Assembly: GCF_022524485.1 (NCBI RefSeq)
Contig: NZ_JAKXMK010000008.1
Location: 1 to 64,000 of the forward strand
DNA length: 64,000 nucleotides
Direction of reading: 5' to 3'
DNA from: Pseudonocardia alaniniphila
Lineage (GTDB): Bacteria; Actinomycetota; Actinomycetes; Mycobacteriales; Pseudonocardiaceae
Shown: in pieces, positions 16,512-24,789 of the stretch
How the letters are laid out: the number at the start of each line of letters is the position of its first letter
Numbering within the stretch: the stretch's first letter is position 1
Program-made: the position numbers and the translations under genes
The notes under the pieces: generated by a model
What the model saw: the letters and a program-made list of their open reading frames with translations, nothing else
Databases searched by the model: none
What the model was told of the DNA's origin: nothing

Positions 16512-17774
16512 GTGAGACGGCTTTTCCGGGCAACCCGACGCGCATGCGACCGGGTGTTCCGCTCCTTGCAGGAACCGAACTTCCGCAGGTACTTCGTCGG
16601 CCACGCCATCTCCGTGGTCGGCACGTGGGCGCAGCGGGTCGCCCAGGACTGGCTGGTCCTGACCTTGACCGACAGCGGCGTCGCGCTCGGCATCAGCGCC
16701 GTCCTGCAGTTCGGGCCGGTGCTCCTACTCGGCATGTGGGGCGGCGCAGTCGTCGACCGCACCGACCGCAGGCGGCTCCTCATGGCGACCCAGGCCGCGC
16801 AGGCGGTGCTCGCGGCGGCGCTCGGCGCGCTCGCACTGGCCGGGGTCGTCCAGCTGTGGATGGTCTACGCCCTCGCGCTCGCACTGGGCGTCGTGACGGT
16901 TCTGGACACCCCGGCGAGACAGGCGCTCGTCGGCGAGATGGTCGGGCCGGCGAACTACGTCAACGCCCAGGCTCTCAGCTCCACCGTGCACAACGCCGGA
17001 CGGCTGGTGGGCCCGGCGATCGCCGGCCTGCTCATCGCCACGACCGGAGTGGGGATCGCGTTCGTCGTGAACGCGGTCTCCTTCGTCGCGGTTCTCATCG
17101 GGCTGATGCGCATGGACCCGGCGGCGCTGCGCCCCCGCTCCTCCCCCGCAGGTCGCCGCAAGCACCAGGCCAGGGAAGGCCTGCGCTACGTCCGGCGCAC
17201 GCCGGATCTCTGGGCGACGCTGCTGCTCGTCGGGATCGTCGCGTTGTTCGGGCAGAACTTCCGGGTGGTGCTGCCGCTGCTCGCGCAGGACACCTTCCAC
17301 AGTGGACCGGAGGTGTACGGCTACCTCACCGCCGCGCTCGGGCTCGGCGCGGTGCTCGGCGCACTGTTCAGCGCCGCGCGGGAGACGGCGACGTCCTGGG
17401 GGTTGCTGCTGTCGTGCCTGGCGTTCGGCGCGGTCAACCTCGTGACAGCGGCAGCCCCCGTGCTCGTGGCCGCATACGCCGCGATGGTGGCCATGGGATT
17501 CGTGAACATCGTCTTCAACACGCTCGGACGGTCCGTCCTGCTGCTGGGCAGCGATCCGGGCATGCACGGACGGGTACTGGCCCTGCACGGGCTGGTGTTC
17601 CTGGGCTCCACACCGTTCGGCGGCCCACTACTCGGCTGGATCTGCGAGATGCTCGGAGCCCGGACCGGGTTCGTCGTCGCCGGCGTGACCGCGCTGGCCG
17701 CCGGCGTAGCGCTGTTCCCACGGATCCGCGCACTGCGCCGTTCGGCTGCGTCGTCACCTTCGCGAATGGTATGA
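16512..17774 (+). CDS. MFS transporter, EntS-like (MFS_3), second copy
   Basis: 420 residues from the GTG at 16512. The frame opens at TTG 16461, but that codon lies within the operator-like sequence and lacks a ribosome site; even 16512 has only a weak, distant GGGAAG. FRSLQEPNFRRYFVGHAISV is the usual MFS_3 start, VDRTDRRRLLMATQ is the helix 2-3 loop, and DTPARQALVGEMV is the typical mid-protein motif. Twelve membrane helices are expected. Its last codons (ATG GTA TGA) overlap an operator-like motif of the following bicupin gene. The exported or imported substrate is unknown. Confidence 0.85.
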   Translation: MRRLFRATRRACDRVFRSLQEPNFRRYFVGHAISVVGTWAQRVAQDWLVLTLTDSGVALGISAVLQFGPVLLLGMWGGAVVDRTDRRRLLMATQAAQAVLAAALGALALAGVVQLWMVYALALALGVVTVLDTPARQALVGEMVGPANYVNAQALSSTVHNAGRLVGPAIAGLLIATTGVGIAFVVNAVSFVAVLIGLMRMDPAALRPRSSPAGRRKHQAREGLRYVRRTPDLWATLLLVGIVALFGQNFRVVLPLLAQDTFHSGPEVYGYLTAALGLGAVLGALFSAARETATSWGLLLSCLAFGAVNLVTAAAPVLVAAYAAMVAMGFVNIVFNTLGRSVLLLGSDPGMHGRVLALHGLVFLGSTPFGGPLLGWICEMLGARTGFVVAGVTALAAGVALFPRIRALRRSAASSPSRMV

Positions 17775-17776
17775 AC
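17767..17776 (+). promoter_or_regulatory. GntR-type operator candidate before the bicupin gene
   Basis: TGGTATGAAC in the context GAATGGTATGAACATT, 78 bases before the bicupin start and overlapping the MFS stop codon. It shares AATGGTATG with the sites before tctA and the ferredoxin reductase. Confidence 0.45.
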
Positions 17777-17853
17777 ATTTGCTATTTACCTGTTACGGTG
17801 GCGGCCGACCACGAGCGCCGAGCCGGCCGACTGCCGGGGGAACAGGAGATCAG

Positions 17854-18879
17854 ATGGGCAAGAAGGGACGGGTCTTCGTCCGCGGGCTGACCTCGGAGAC
17901 CTACGGGCTCGGCGAGTTCCGCAAGGCACAGCTCGCCGCGCAGCGGGTGCGCGATGACTCCGTGGTGGTCGACGACGCCAAGGTGGGCCACTCCGGCGAC
18001 TCTGAGAAGTCACGCACCTGGTGGCGGATCGGCCCGGGCGACGAGGAGTTCCTGACCCAGACCCTGCAGGTCCACTTCGTGGAGCTGCCCCCGCAGAGCT
18101 CCAACCACGGACACGGGCACCAGAACGAGGCGGCCTTCTACATCCTCGAGGGCGCGGGTTACGAGATCCACGACGACAAGCGTTACGACTGGAAGAAGGA
18201 CGACCTCGTCTTCGTCCACACCGACTCGGTGCACCGGCACTTCAACCCGTACGACGAGAAGGCCGTCGCGCTCGTCGTCAAGGCGAAGTGCACGTGGATG
18301 TTCATGGGGCTGATCCAGCAGGGCCGCAGCGCACCGATCGAGCGCGAGGACGAGTTCGGCCCGCGCGAGGACTGGTCGAGCATCTGGACCGAGGGCGTGC
18401 TCGACCGCAAGAAGGTCGTCTCGCCCGAGGACACCCACTGGGAGACCACCCCGCTGGGCAACGTCCGGCACCTGATCAACAAGGAACGCACCGACCTGCG
18501 TCAGTTCGGCGTCGACATCTTCGAGCTCGCGATCCCGGCCGGAAGCCGCTCGGGCAAGCACTGGAAGATGGCCGACGAGGTCGACTACGTCCTCTCCGGC
18601 GAGGGCTACTCCCTGCACTGGGAGGTGCAGGAGGAGATCGCGGAGCAGTACTACGCCCGCATCGCGAAGAAGCCCACCCGCCACGAGATCAAGAAGGGCG
18701 ACACGCTCTACGTCCCGCAGAACACCGTGGTCCAGCACTTCGCGGCCGACGGATCCGAACTGCGACTGCTCGCCTCCCAGAACCGCGTGTTCAAGCACCT
18801 CGGCTACGACCGGGTGCACTACTTCGAGAACTCCCCCGAGTACGACACGGTGGAGCTGGCCACGGCCGGCCGCGCCTGA
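17854..18879 (+). CDS. Bicupin protein, gentisate-1,2-dioxygenase-like
   Basis: 341 residues from the ATG at 17854 (AGGAGATCAG upstream). Two cupin domains are visible. The first has HGHGHQNEAAFYILEGAGYE, and DSVHRHFN closes it. The second has HWKMADEVDYVLSGEGYSLH and ends near NTVVQHFAADG. The layout is that of gentisate or hydroxynaphthoate ring-cleaving dioxygenases, Fe(II) enzymes that open hydroxylated aromatic acids. The second domain keeps fewer histidines, as in bicupins where only one site is active. Together with the Rieske oxygenase and the decarboxylase-like protein it suggests an aromatic acid route; the exact substrate is unknown. Confidence 0.82.
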   Translation: MGKKGRVFVRGLTSETYGLGEFRKAQLAAQRVRDDSVVVDDAKVGHSGDSEKSRTWWRIGPGDEEFLTQTLQVHFVELPPQSSNHGHGHQNEAAFYILEGAGYEIHDDKRYDWKKDDLVFVHTDSVHRHFNPYDEKAVALVVKAKCTWMFMGLIQQGRSAPIEREDEFGPREDWSSIWTEGVLDRKKVVSPEDTHWETTPLGNVRHLINKERTDLRQFGVDIFELAIPAGSRSGKHWKMADEVDYVLSGEGYSLHWEVQEEIAEQYYARIAKKPTRHEIKKGDTLYVPQNTVVQHFAADGSELRLLASQNRVFKHLGYDRVHYFENSPEYDTVELATAGRA

Positions 18880-18889
18880 CCCTCTGAAG

Positions 18890-18920
18890 CGCCGGGCCGG
18901 GCTCATCCCCCGGCCCGGCG
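18890..18920. terminator. Strong hairpin after the bicupin gene
   Basis: CGCCGGGCCGG pairs perfectly with CCGGCCCGGCG across a short loop, beginning 11 bases after the stop. It is a likely intrinsic terminator or transcript 3' end. Confidence 0.6.
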
Positions 18921-19046
18921 TACGCGGTCCCGGCTCGGTCGGTGCTTGGTGATCAACGCTTCCGGATCCCTCCGCCGCCGGTCCCGGGCCGCCGACCTTC
19001 GCCGAGCGGCGCTCCGGGCGGGTGGTCCGGGGACCGTCGGTGCTCA

Positions 19047-21296
19047 TGATCATCGGTTCGGGCGCGGGAACTGCGCTGGGCGCGGCCTTCGGCCCCGAAA
19101 CGACGATCATGGTGCTGGGGACCGGGCGAAGCACCGCTTATGACAGGTGGTTCGAGGCTGGTGGCCCACCCCTTCACCGAGGCGGGATTGGGCGTGGCGG
19201 TCTGACGTGGGCGATTCCTGATCCGCGCGGTCGGTCCAAGATCAGCGTTCTGGGCCGGGGAACCGCACCAGACCCTGCCGGACGTCCCGAGCCGGCGACC
19301 GTCGCGCCAGACGAGCCGCCCGGAGCGACGATCACGGTGCGGGAGACCGGCGGGCGTGACGAGGGGCAGCCCATGACCAGGCCCGCCGTCCATGATCAGC
19401 AGTTCGGGGTCGGGAACCGGGCCAGACCCCGCTGCCGGTCCCGAAACGGTGATCATCGCGCCAGACCAACCGCCCCACGCGACGATCACCGTGCGGGAGA
19501 CCGGCAGGCGCGGCGAGGGCGACCCCATGGCCAGGTCCGCCCATGATCAACAGATCGGGGTAGGGAACCGGGCCAGACCCTGCTCTCGGTCCCCAACCGA
19601 TGATCACCGCGCCGAGGGCCCCGCAGCGGCGGTGCGCGGGACGGCTCCACAACCGGCCCACCACTCATGAACAGTGGATCGGCCTCCGAAACCGAAATCG
19701 CGCGCCGCCGACCCCACCACCGTTCATGATCAGCATTCGGGGGTCGGGAACAGGGCCAGACCCGGCTGCACGTCCCCAACCGACGATTACCGCGCCGCAC
19801 CAGCCGCCTGGAACGACGATCACCGTGCGGGAGACCGGCAGGCGCGGCGAGAGGCAGCCCATGACCAGGCCCGCCGTCCATGATCAGCAGTTCGGGGTCG
19901 GGAACCGGGCCAGACCCTGCTCCCGGCCCCGAACCGATGATCAACGCACCGAGGCCCGGCGCAGCGGACGGCGCAGAGCCGGCTTCCATGCCCGGCCCAC
20001 CGGTCACGGCCAATCAGTCGCTCCGGGACCGAACTACGCGCTATCCAGACCGGCCCCTGTTCATGATCAGCATTCGGGGGTCAGGAACAGGGCCAGACCC
20101 GGCTGGGTATCCCGAACCGGCGATCATGAAGCCAGACGGTGCCGCGTTCCGATCCAGGGATCACAGCGTGAGGTCGGCGGGCAGGCCAGGTGCGGGCCAT
20201 GATCCGGTCAGCCGCCCATGATCAGCAGTTCGGGGTCGGGAACCGTGCCAGACCCTGCTGCCGACCCCGAACCGATGATCAACGCACCGCAGGCCGGCGC
20301 AGCGGACGGCGCAGAGCCGGCTCGATACCTGGCCCAACGGTCCTGACCGACAACTCGGGCTACGGGACCGAACTGCGCGCGCTGCGAGATCCCGCCGCTC
20401 GTGATCAGCATCTTGGACCCGGGAACCGCACCGGGCACGGATGAACGCACCCAACCGGTGATCAACGCGCCCGGAGACCGGGCGAAGTCGACCCGACGAC
20501 GACGCCCCCGGGCCCGCCATTCTCATGATCAACGGCCTGGGACCGGGACCCGCGCCAGACCCTGCTCCAGGTCCCGAACCGATGATCACCGCGCCGAGGC
20601 TCGACGCGGCGGAGTGGCGCAGAGCCGGTTCGATACCCCGGCCCGCCGGTCATGGCCGGTCGGTTGCTCCGGGGCCGAACTGCGCGCTGTCTTGACCCGC
20701 CACAGTTCATGATCAGCATTCGGGGGTCGGGAACAGGGCCAGACCCGGCTGCACGTCCCCAACCGACGATCACCGCGCCAGACCAGCCGCCCGGAGCGAC
20801 GATCACCGTGCGGGAGCCCGCCTGGCCGGGCAAGGGCGGCTGCATGACCGGGTCCACCACCCATGATCAGCAAACTGGGCCCGGGAACCGCGCCGGGCAC
20901 GGCTGCACGTCCCCATCCGATGATCATCGCGACCGGAGGCACGCAAAGCTGACCTGACGCGGGCGGCTCCCCCGGCCCGCCCCATGATCAACGATCCAGG
21001 CCCCGGAACCGCGCAGGGCACTGCAGCGCGTACCCAACCGACGATCATCGTCGCCGAGACCGAGCGAAGCCGGCCTGACGACGGCGGCCCCCAGGCCCGT
21101 CACCCCATGACCATCGATCTGGCCCCCGGAACCGCGCCGGACATCGCCGCGCGAACCGAACCGGCGATCATCGCGACCGCAGATCCGGCGAAGCCGGCCT
21201 GACGACGGCGGCCCCCAGGCCCGGCCCGCCCCATGATCAACGATCCAGGCCCCGGAACCGCGCAGGGCACTGCTGCGCGTACGCGACTGATGATCA
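19047..21296. repeat. Array of fifteen 63-base units bounded by TGATCA/CGATCA
   Basis: Units begin at 19047, 19239, 19393, 19544, 19727, 19881, 20064, 20219, 20402, 20526, 20710, 20864, 20985, 21108 and 21234. Most start TGATCA and end TGATCA or CGATCA exactly 63 bases later; a few ends have diverged (AGATCA, TGACCA, CGATTA, CGACCG). The core keeps GGGAACCG and CCAGACCC or variants. In the best copy (19881-19943) the two 23-base arms match at about 20 positions and leave a 17-base loop. Spacers are about 58-63, 88-92 or 120 bases, the latter two classes alternating with related sequences. It is not a CRISPR array, because spacers repeat and units are too long. Confidence 0.85.
19881..19943. 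repeat. Best-formed hairpin unit of the 63-base array
   Basis: Left arm TGATCAGCAGTTCGGGG and right arm CCCCGAACCGATGATCA are inverted copies with few mismatches, extended by TCGGGA and TCCCGG. As RNA or single-stranded DNA this would fold into one long stem. Neighbouring copies at 19393 and 20219 are almost the same. Confidence 0.7.
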
Positions 21297-21553
21297 TCGC
21301 CACGAAAGGGCTGGTCTGCGCGCTCCGCCTGATCAGCGGCCGTGATCCGCCGCCGTGATCCGCGGCCCGGCGCCGCCGCGTGTGCCGAACCGTGGATCAC
21401 GGCCGGCCCGGTGTGCGTCGCCGCCCATGATCTGCCGTCCGACCCGGGGTCGCGAACCAGACGAGCAGACCGTGCTCGCAGCCCGGGGGGTCGCGAATCC
21501 TCGCCCGTCCCCGGAAGTCGCCTCCGCCGGACACTGGACACCAGTCGGGCAAA

Positions 21554-21563
21554 TGGTATGTCC
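21554..21563 (+). promoter_or_regulatory. GntR-type operator candidate before tctA
   Basis: TGGTATGTCC in the context AAATGGTATGTCCTTTACAC, 103 bases before tctA. The surrounding bases are AT-rich for this genome and may be the promoter. Confidence 0.45.
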
Positions 21564-21665
21564 TTTACACCGGTGTCGCGGGCAGCCTGACGAACGCAGC
21601 GACCCCACACGACAGCCATCCCACCGGCACGACGACGTGGCCGGCCGCGAGATCACGGAGGATCC

Positions 21666-23201
21666 ATGGGAGAAGCGCTGGTCGGCAGTCTCACCCAGGT
21701 ATTCCAGCTCGAGACGCTGTTGCTGATGCTGGTGGGAATCGCGCTCGGGTTCGCGGTCGGGATCCTGCCCGGCCTCGGCGGTGCGGTCACGCTCGCGCTG
21801 ATGTTGCCGTTCACGGTCGGTCTCGAGCCGGTCCAGGCGTTCGCGTTCCTGCTCGGGATGCTCGCCGTGACCTCGACGGCGGGTGACATCACCTCGGTGC
21901 TGTTCGGCGTACCGGGTGAGGCGACGTCCGCGGCGACGGTGCTCGACGGGCACCCGATGACGAAGCGCGGTCAGGCGGGCCGGGCGCTGGGGGCTGTGCT
22001 GTCCGCCTCCGCGCTGGGCGCGGCCTTCGGCGCGATCGTGCTGGTGGCGATCATCCCGATCGTGCGGCCGCTGGTGCTGTCGTTCGGGCCCGCCGAGTTC
22101 TTCGTCCTCACGGTTCTCGGGCTGACGTTCGTCGTGGCGCTGTCGGGCAAGCAGATGCTGAAGGGCCTGCTGATGGCGACGTTCGGCGTGCTGGTGGCGA
22201 TGGTGGGGATCGACGCGCAGGAGGGTGTGCCGCGCTATGCGTTCGGCGAGCTCTACCTGTGGGCCGGCATCCCGCTCGTCCCGCTGGTCGTCGGGTTGTT
22301 CGGGGGCACCGAGCTTCTGCAGCTGATGCTCAGCAGGCGCAGCATCTCGCGCGCCGAGGCGGAGGTTGCCACGGCCGGTGCGAGCTCAGCGTCGGGCGAC
22401 CTGTCCGGGCTGGGGCGGGGCGTGCGCGACTCCTTCGCCCACTGGTGGCTCGTGGTCCGATCGAGCGCGATCGGTGTGGGGGTGGGCATGGTGCCCGGCG
22501 TCGGCGGGTCGGTGGCCCAGTTCCTCGCCTACGGCCACGCCCAGCAGACCTCCACGCACCCCGAGGAGTTCGGCAAGGGCTCGATCGAGGGCGTCATCGC
22601 CGCGGGTTCGGCCAACAACGCCAAGGACAGCGGTGCGCTGATCCCGACCGTGGCGTTCGGGATTCCCGGCGGTGCCGCCACGGCCGTGCTGCTCAGCGCG
22701 TTCCTGGTGGTCGGCCTGGATCCCGGGCCCGAGATGTTGACCTCCGACCTCGACGTGACGCTGTCGATGGCGTGGGTGACCATCCTCGCCAACATCGTTG
22801 CGGTCGCCGTCGGCTTCCTGCTCGTCCGGCAGCTCACCCGGCTCACGACCATGCCCGGCACGTACATCGTTCCGGCGCTGCTGATGCTCCTGACCGTCGG
22901 CGCGTTCACCGCCAGCAACAACTTCGGCGACGTGGTCGTGATGCTCGGGGCCGCCGTGATCGGCGTGCTCTGCGTCCGCTGGGACTGGCCGCGCGTCCCG
23001 TTCCTGCTGGCGGTGGTGCTCGGCTCGATCGCGGAGCGGTACCTGTTCCTGTCCTACTCCCTCTACGGGTTCGAGTGGCTGACCAGGCCGCTGGTGCTGA
23101 TCGTGGCCGCGATCATCGTGGTCACGCTGGCCCGCCCGCTGTGGCGACGAAGGCGCTCGGCCGCGGCGGCGCAGCTCGAGGAGACGGGAGAGCGGCTGTG
23201 A
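21666..23201 (+). CDS. tctA: Tripartite tricarboxylate transporter large membrane subunit TctA
   Basis: 511 residues, ATG after GGAGGATCC. The N-terminal segment FAVGILPGLGGAVTLALMLP and the later segment SANNAKDSGALIPTVAFGIP are the duplicated family signatures that line the substrate path, and about 10-12 membrane helices cover the protein. TctA with TctB forms the membrane part of a cation-coupled, binding-protein-dependent transporter for citrate, other carboxylates or aromatic acids such as terephthalate. The stop overlaps the GTG of tctB, so the three genes are translationally coupled. Confidence 0.95.
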   Translation: MGEALVGSLTQVFQLETLLLMLVGIALGFAVGILPGLGGAVTLALMLPFTVGLEPVQAFAFLLGMLAVTSTAGDITSVLFGVPGEATSAATVLDGHPMTKRGQAGRALGAVLSASALGAAFGAIVLVAIIPIVRPLVLSFGPAEFFVLTVLGLTFVVALSGKQMLKGLLMATFGVLVAMVGIDAQEGVPRYAFGELYLWAGIPLVPLVVGLFGGTELLQLMLSRRSISRAEAEVATAGASSASGDLSGLGRGVRDSFAHWWLVVRSSAIGVGVGMVPGVGGSVAQFLAYGHAQQTSTHPEEFGKGSIEGVIAAGSANNAKDSGALIPTVAFGIPGGAATAVLLSAFLVVGLDPGPEMLTSDLDVTLSMAWVTILANIVAVAVGFLLVRQLTRLTTMPGTYIVPALLMLLTVGAFTASNNFGDVVVMLGAAVIGVLCVRWDWPRVPFLLAVVLGSIAERYLFLSYSLYGFEWLTRPLVLIVAAIIVVTLARPLWRRRRSAAAAQLEETGERL

Positions 23202-23710
23202 CCTCGCCGAAGCCACTGACTCCGGAAGGCGCGCGTCGCACGCCGGATCTCGTGTTCACCATCGTCCTGCTCGTGGTCTTCGCCGGAGCGCTGCTGCTGG
23301 CCCGGCAGTGGGGGTTCCGCGCTTCGCTGGTCCCGACCCTGGTGGCGAGTGTCGGCGTCGGGCTGAGCGCACTCCACCTGGTTCTGGTGCTCATGGGGCG
23401 GACCCACGTCCCGGCGCCGGTGGCCGCAGCGGCCGACGGCGAGGCGGACCACGACCCCGCGCACGTGTTCGCCACGGCGGGGGCCGCGAACTGGCGGAGC
23501 TCCCTGCTGTGGGTCGCGGGCTTCTTCGCGGCGGTCTACGTCGTCGGCCTGGTCGTCACGACCGTGGTGTTCACCGCCGCGTACCTGCGGCTGAGCGTGC
23601 GGGCCGGCTGGCGGTTCTGCGCCATTTACGCCGCTGCAATGGGCCTGCTGCTGTGGCTCGTGTTCGTCGAACTGCTCGCCATCCAGCTCCCGGAAGGACT
23701 GTTCGCATGA
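23198..23710 (+). CDS. tctB: Tripartite tricarboxylate transporter small membrane subunit TctB
   Basis: 170 residues from the GTG at 23198, which overlaps the tctA stop (GTGA). Four hydrophobic segments: LVFTIVLLVVFAGALLLA, VPTLVASVGVGLSALHLVLV, SLLWVAGFFAAVYVVGLVVT, and the last pair ending WLVFVELLAIQLPEG. The size, four helices and position between tctA and tctC identify the weakly conserved small subunit. Confidence 0.93.
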   Translation: MTSPKPLTPEGARRTPDLVFTIVLLVVFAGALLLARQWGFRASLVPTLVASVGVGLSALHLVLVLMGRTHVPAPVAAAADGEADHDPAHVFATAGAANWRSSLLWVAGFFAAVYVVGLVVTTVVFTAAYLRLSVRAGWRFCAIYAAAMGLLLWLVFVELLAIQLPEGLFA

Positions 23711-24729
23711 GAGCCGGAGTTCGTGTCGCCCTCGCCGGTGCGGCGGTCACCTGCCTCCTCGCCGCCGCCGGGTGCGGGGGCAGCGGCGCGGGAGCGCCTC
23801 CCGCGGAGTTCTTCGCAGGAGAGACCATCGAGTTCGTCGTGCCGTACGAGCCCGGAGGCGGCTACGACCTGTACGCGCGCGACATCGCGCCCTACCTCTC
23901 GCGGTGCACGGGCAGCGACGTCACCGTGATCAACGAGCCGGGTGCGGGCGGGCTGCTCGCGACGTCCCAGACCGCGGTCGCGGACCCGGACGGGCTGCGC
24001 GTCCAGATCATCAACACCGTGGGCGCGGTGAGCGCCGAGCTCGGCCAGGCCGAGGGCCTGAACTTCCACCTGTCGGAGCTCTCCTGGCTGGCCAGGGTCT
24101 CGTCCGAGGCGAACGTCGTCGTGGTGGCGGCCGACAGCAGGTTCCGCACGTTCGAGGACATGCGCCGCTCGACCGAGCCGGTCAAGTTCGTCTCGACGGG
24201 GCCGGGGTCCAACGACTACGTCAACCCGCCCCTGCTGTCGCGGATCTTCGACTTCCCGGTGGACGTCATCACCGGCTTCTCGGGCTCGGGCGAGGCGCGC
24301 ACCGCCTACCTCCGCGGCGACGCCGACGCCCAGATCCTCCCGGTCGCCAGCGTGTCGAGCGCGATCCGTGCCGGCGAGATCCGCCCCCTGCTCACGATCG
24401 GCGAGACCGACGACGAGCTCTTCGCCGACACCCCCACTGCGGCCGATCTCCCGCTGCGGACCCCGGAACAGGCACAGATCCTCTCCTCGTTGCTCGACCT
24501 GGCCGCGGCCAGCCGGACGGTCGCCACGACCCCGGACGTGGAGCCTGCCCGGCTGCAGTTCCTGCGCGACGCGTTCGCCTGCGCGCTCACCGACCCCGAG
24601 CTCGTGGCGAAGTCGACGAAGCAGCGCAGGCCGATCGAGTTCCTGCCCGGGGACGCCACCGCACGCGCGGTGGACGCGCTGCTGCACTCCGACGCCGCCT
24701 TCCAGACGGCGCTGCGCGAGATCACGTAG
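23707..24729 (+). CDS. tctC: TctC-type periplasmic substrate-binding lipoprotein
   Basis: 340 residues, ATG overlapping the tctB stop (ATGA). The lipobox LAAAGC gives lipid Cys23. IEFVVPYEPGGGYDLYARDI is the family's first strand-loop, which holds carboxylates through ordered waters, and INEPGAGGLLATSQTAVADPDG is the second conserved loop. TctC captures the substrate for TctAB. Family members include binders of citrate, terephthalate and nicotinate-like acids. Given the nearby oxygenase and decarboxylase genes an aromatic acid is a reasonable guess. Confidence 0.93.
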   Translation: MRAGVRVALAGAAVTCLLAAAGCGGSGAGAPPAEFFAGETIEFVVPYEPGGGYDLYARDIAPYLSRCTGSDVTVINEPGAGGLLATSQTAVADPDGLRVQIINTVGAVSAELGQAEGLNFHLSELSWLARVSSEANVVVVAADSRFRTFEDMRRSTEPVKFVSTGPGSNDYVNPPLLSRIFDFPVDVITGFSGSGEARTAYLRGDADAQILPVASVSSAIRAGEIRPLLTIGETDDELFADTPTAADLPLRTPEQAQILSSLLDLAAASRTVATTPDVEPARLQFLRDAFACALTDPELVAKSTKQRRPIEFLPGDATARAVDALLHSDAAFQTALREIT

Positions 24730-24754
24730 GGCACCCCGCCATCCGATGGTATAA

Positions 24755-24765
24755 TGGTATGGCCA
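24755..24765 (+). promoter_or_regulatory. GntR-type operator candidate before the ferredoxin reductase
   Basis: TGGTATGGCCA within ATAATGGTATGGCCAATG, with an extra TGGT half-site at 24747. It lies 25 bases before the chosen GTG, where a bound repressor would block initiation. Confidence 0.5.
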
Positions 24766-24789
24766 ATGTCGAGAGGGGAGCTCAATGCC

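Larger units (their letters stand above)
18880..21665. other. 2.8 kb gene-free region between the bicupin and tctA genes
   Basis: No supported gene. It holds a terminator hairpin, the 63-base unit array (19047-21296) with degenerate edge units near 18950 and 21330, and at its right end the operator-like site and leader of tctA. Open frames here run through repeats on both strands, change from copy to copy and resemble no protein family I know. Confidence 0.8.

Noticed and set aside
15254-17890. 878-residue plus-strand frame
   Set aside because: Runs through the cyclodeaminase antisense and the wrong frame of the MFS gene; no family pattern.
19047-21296. CRISPR array
   Set aside because: Units are 63 bases, diverged and palindromic over their whole length; spacers are long and themselves repeated; no cas genes nearby.
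19022-21619. Several 100-230-residue frames in the 63-base array, on both strands
   Set aside because: They follow the repeats (recurring MISIRGSGTGPDP-like text), occur in competing frames and strands and lack ribosome sites.
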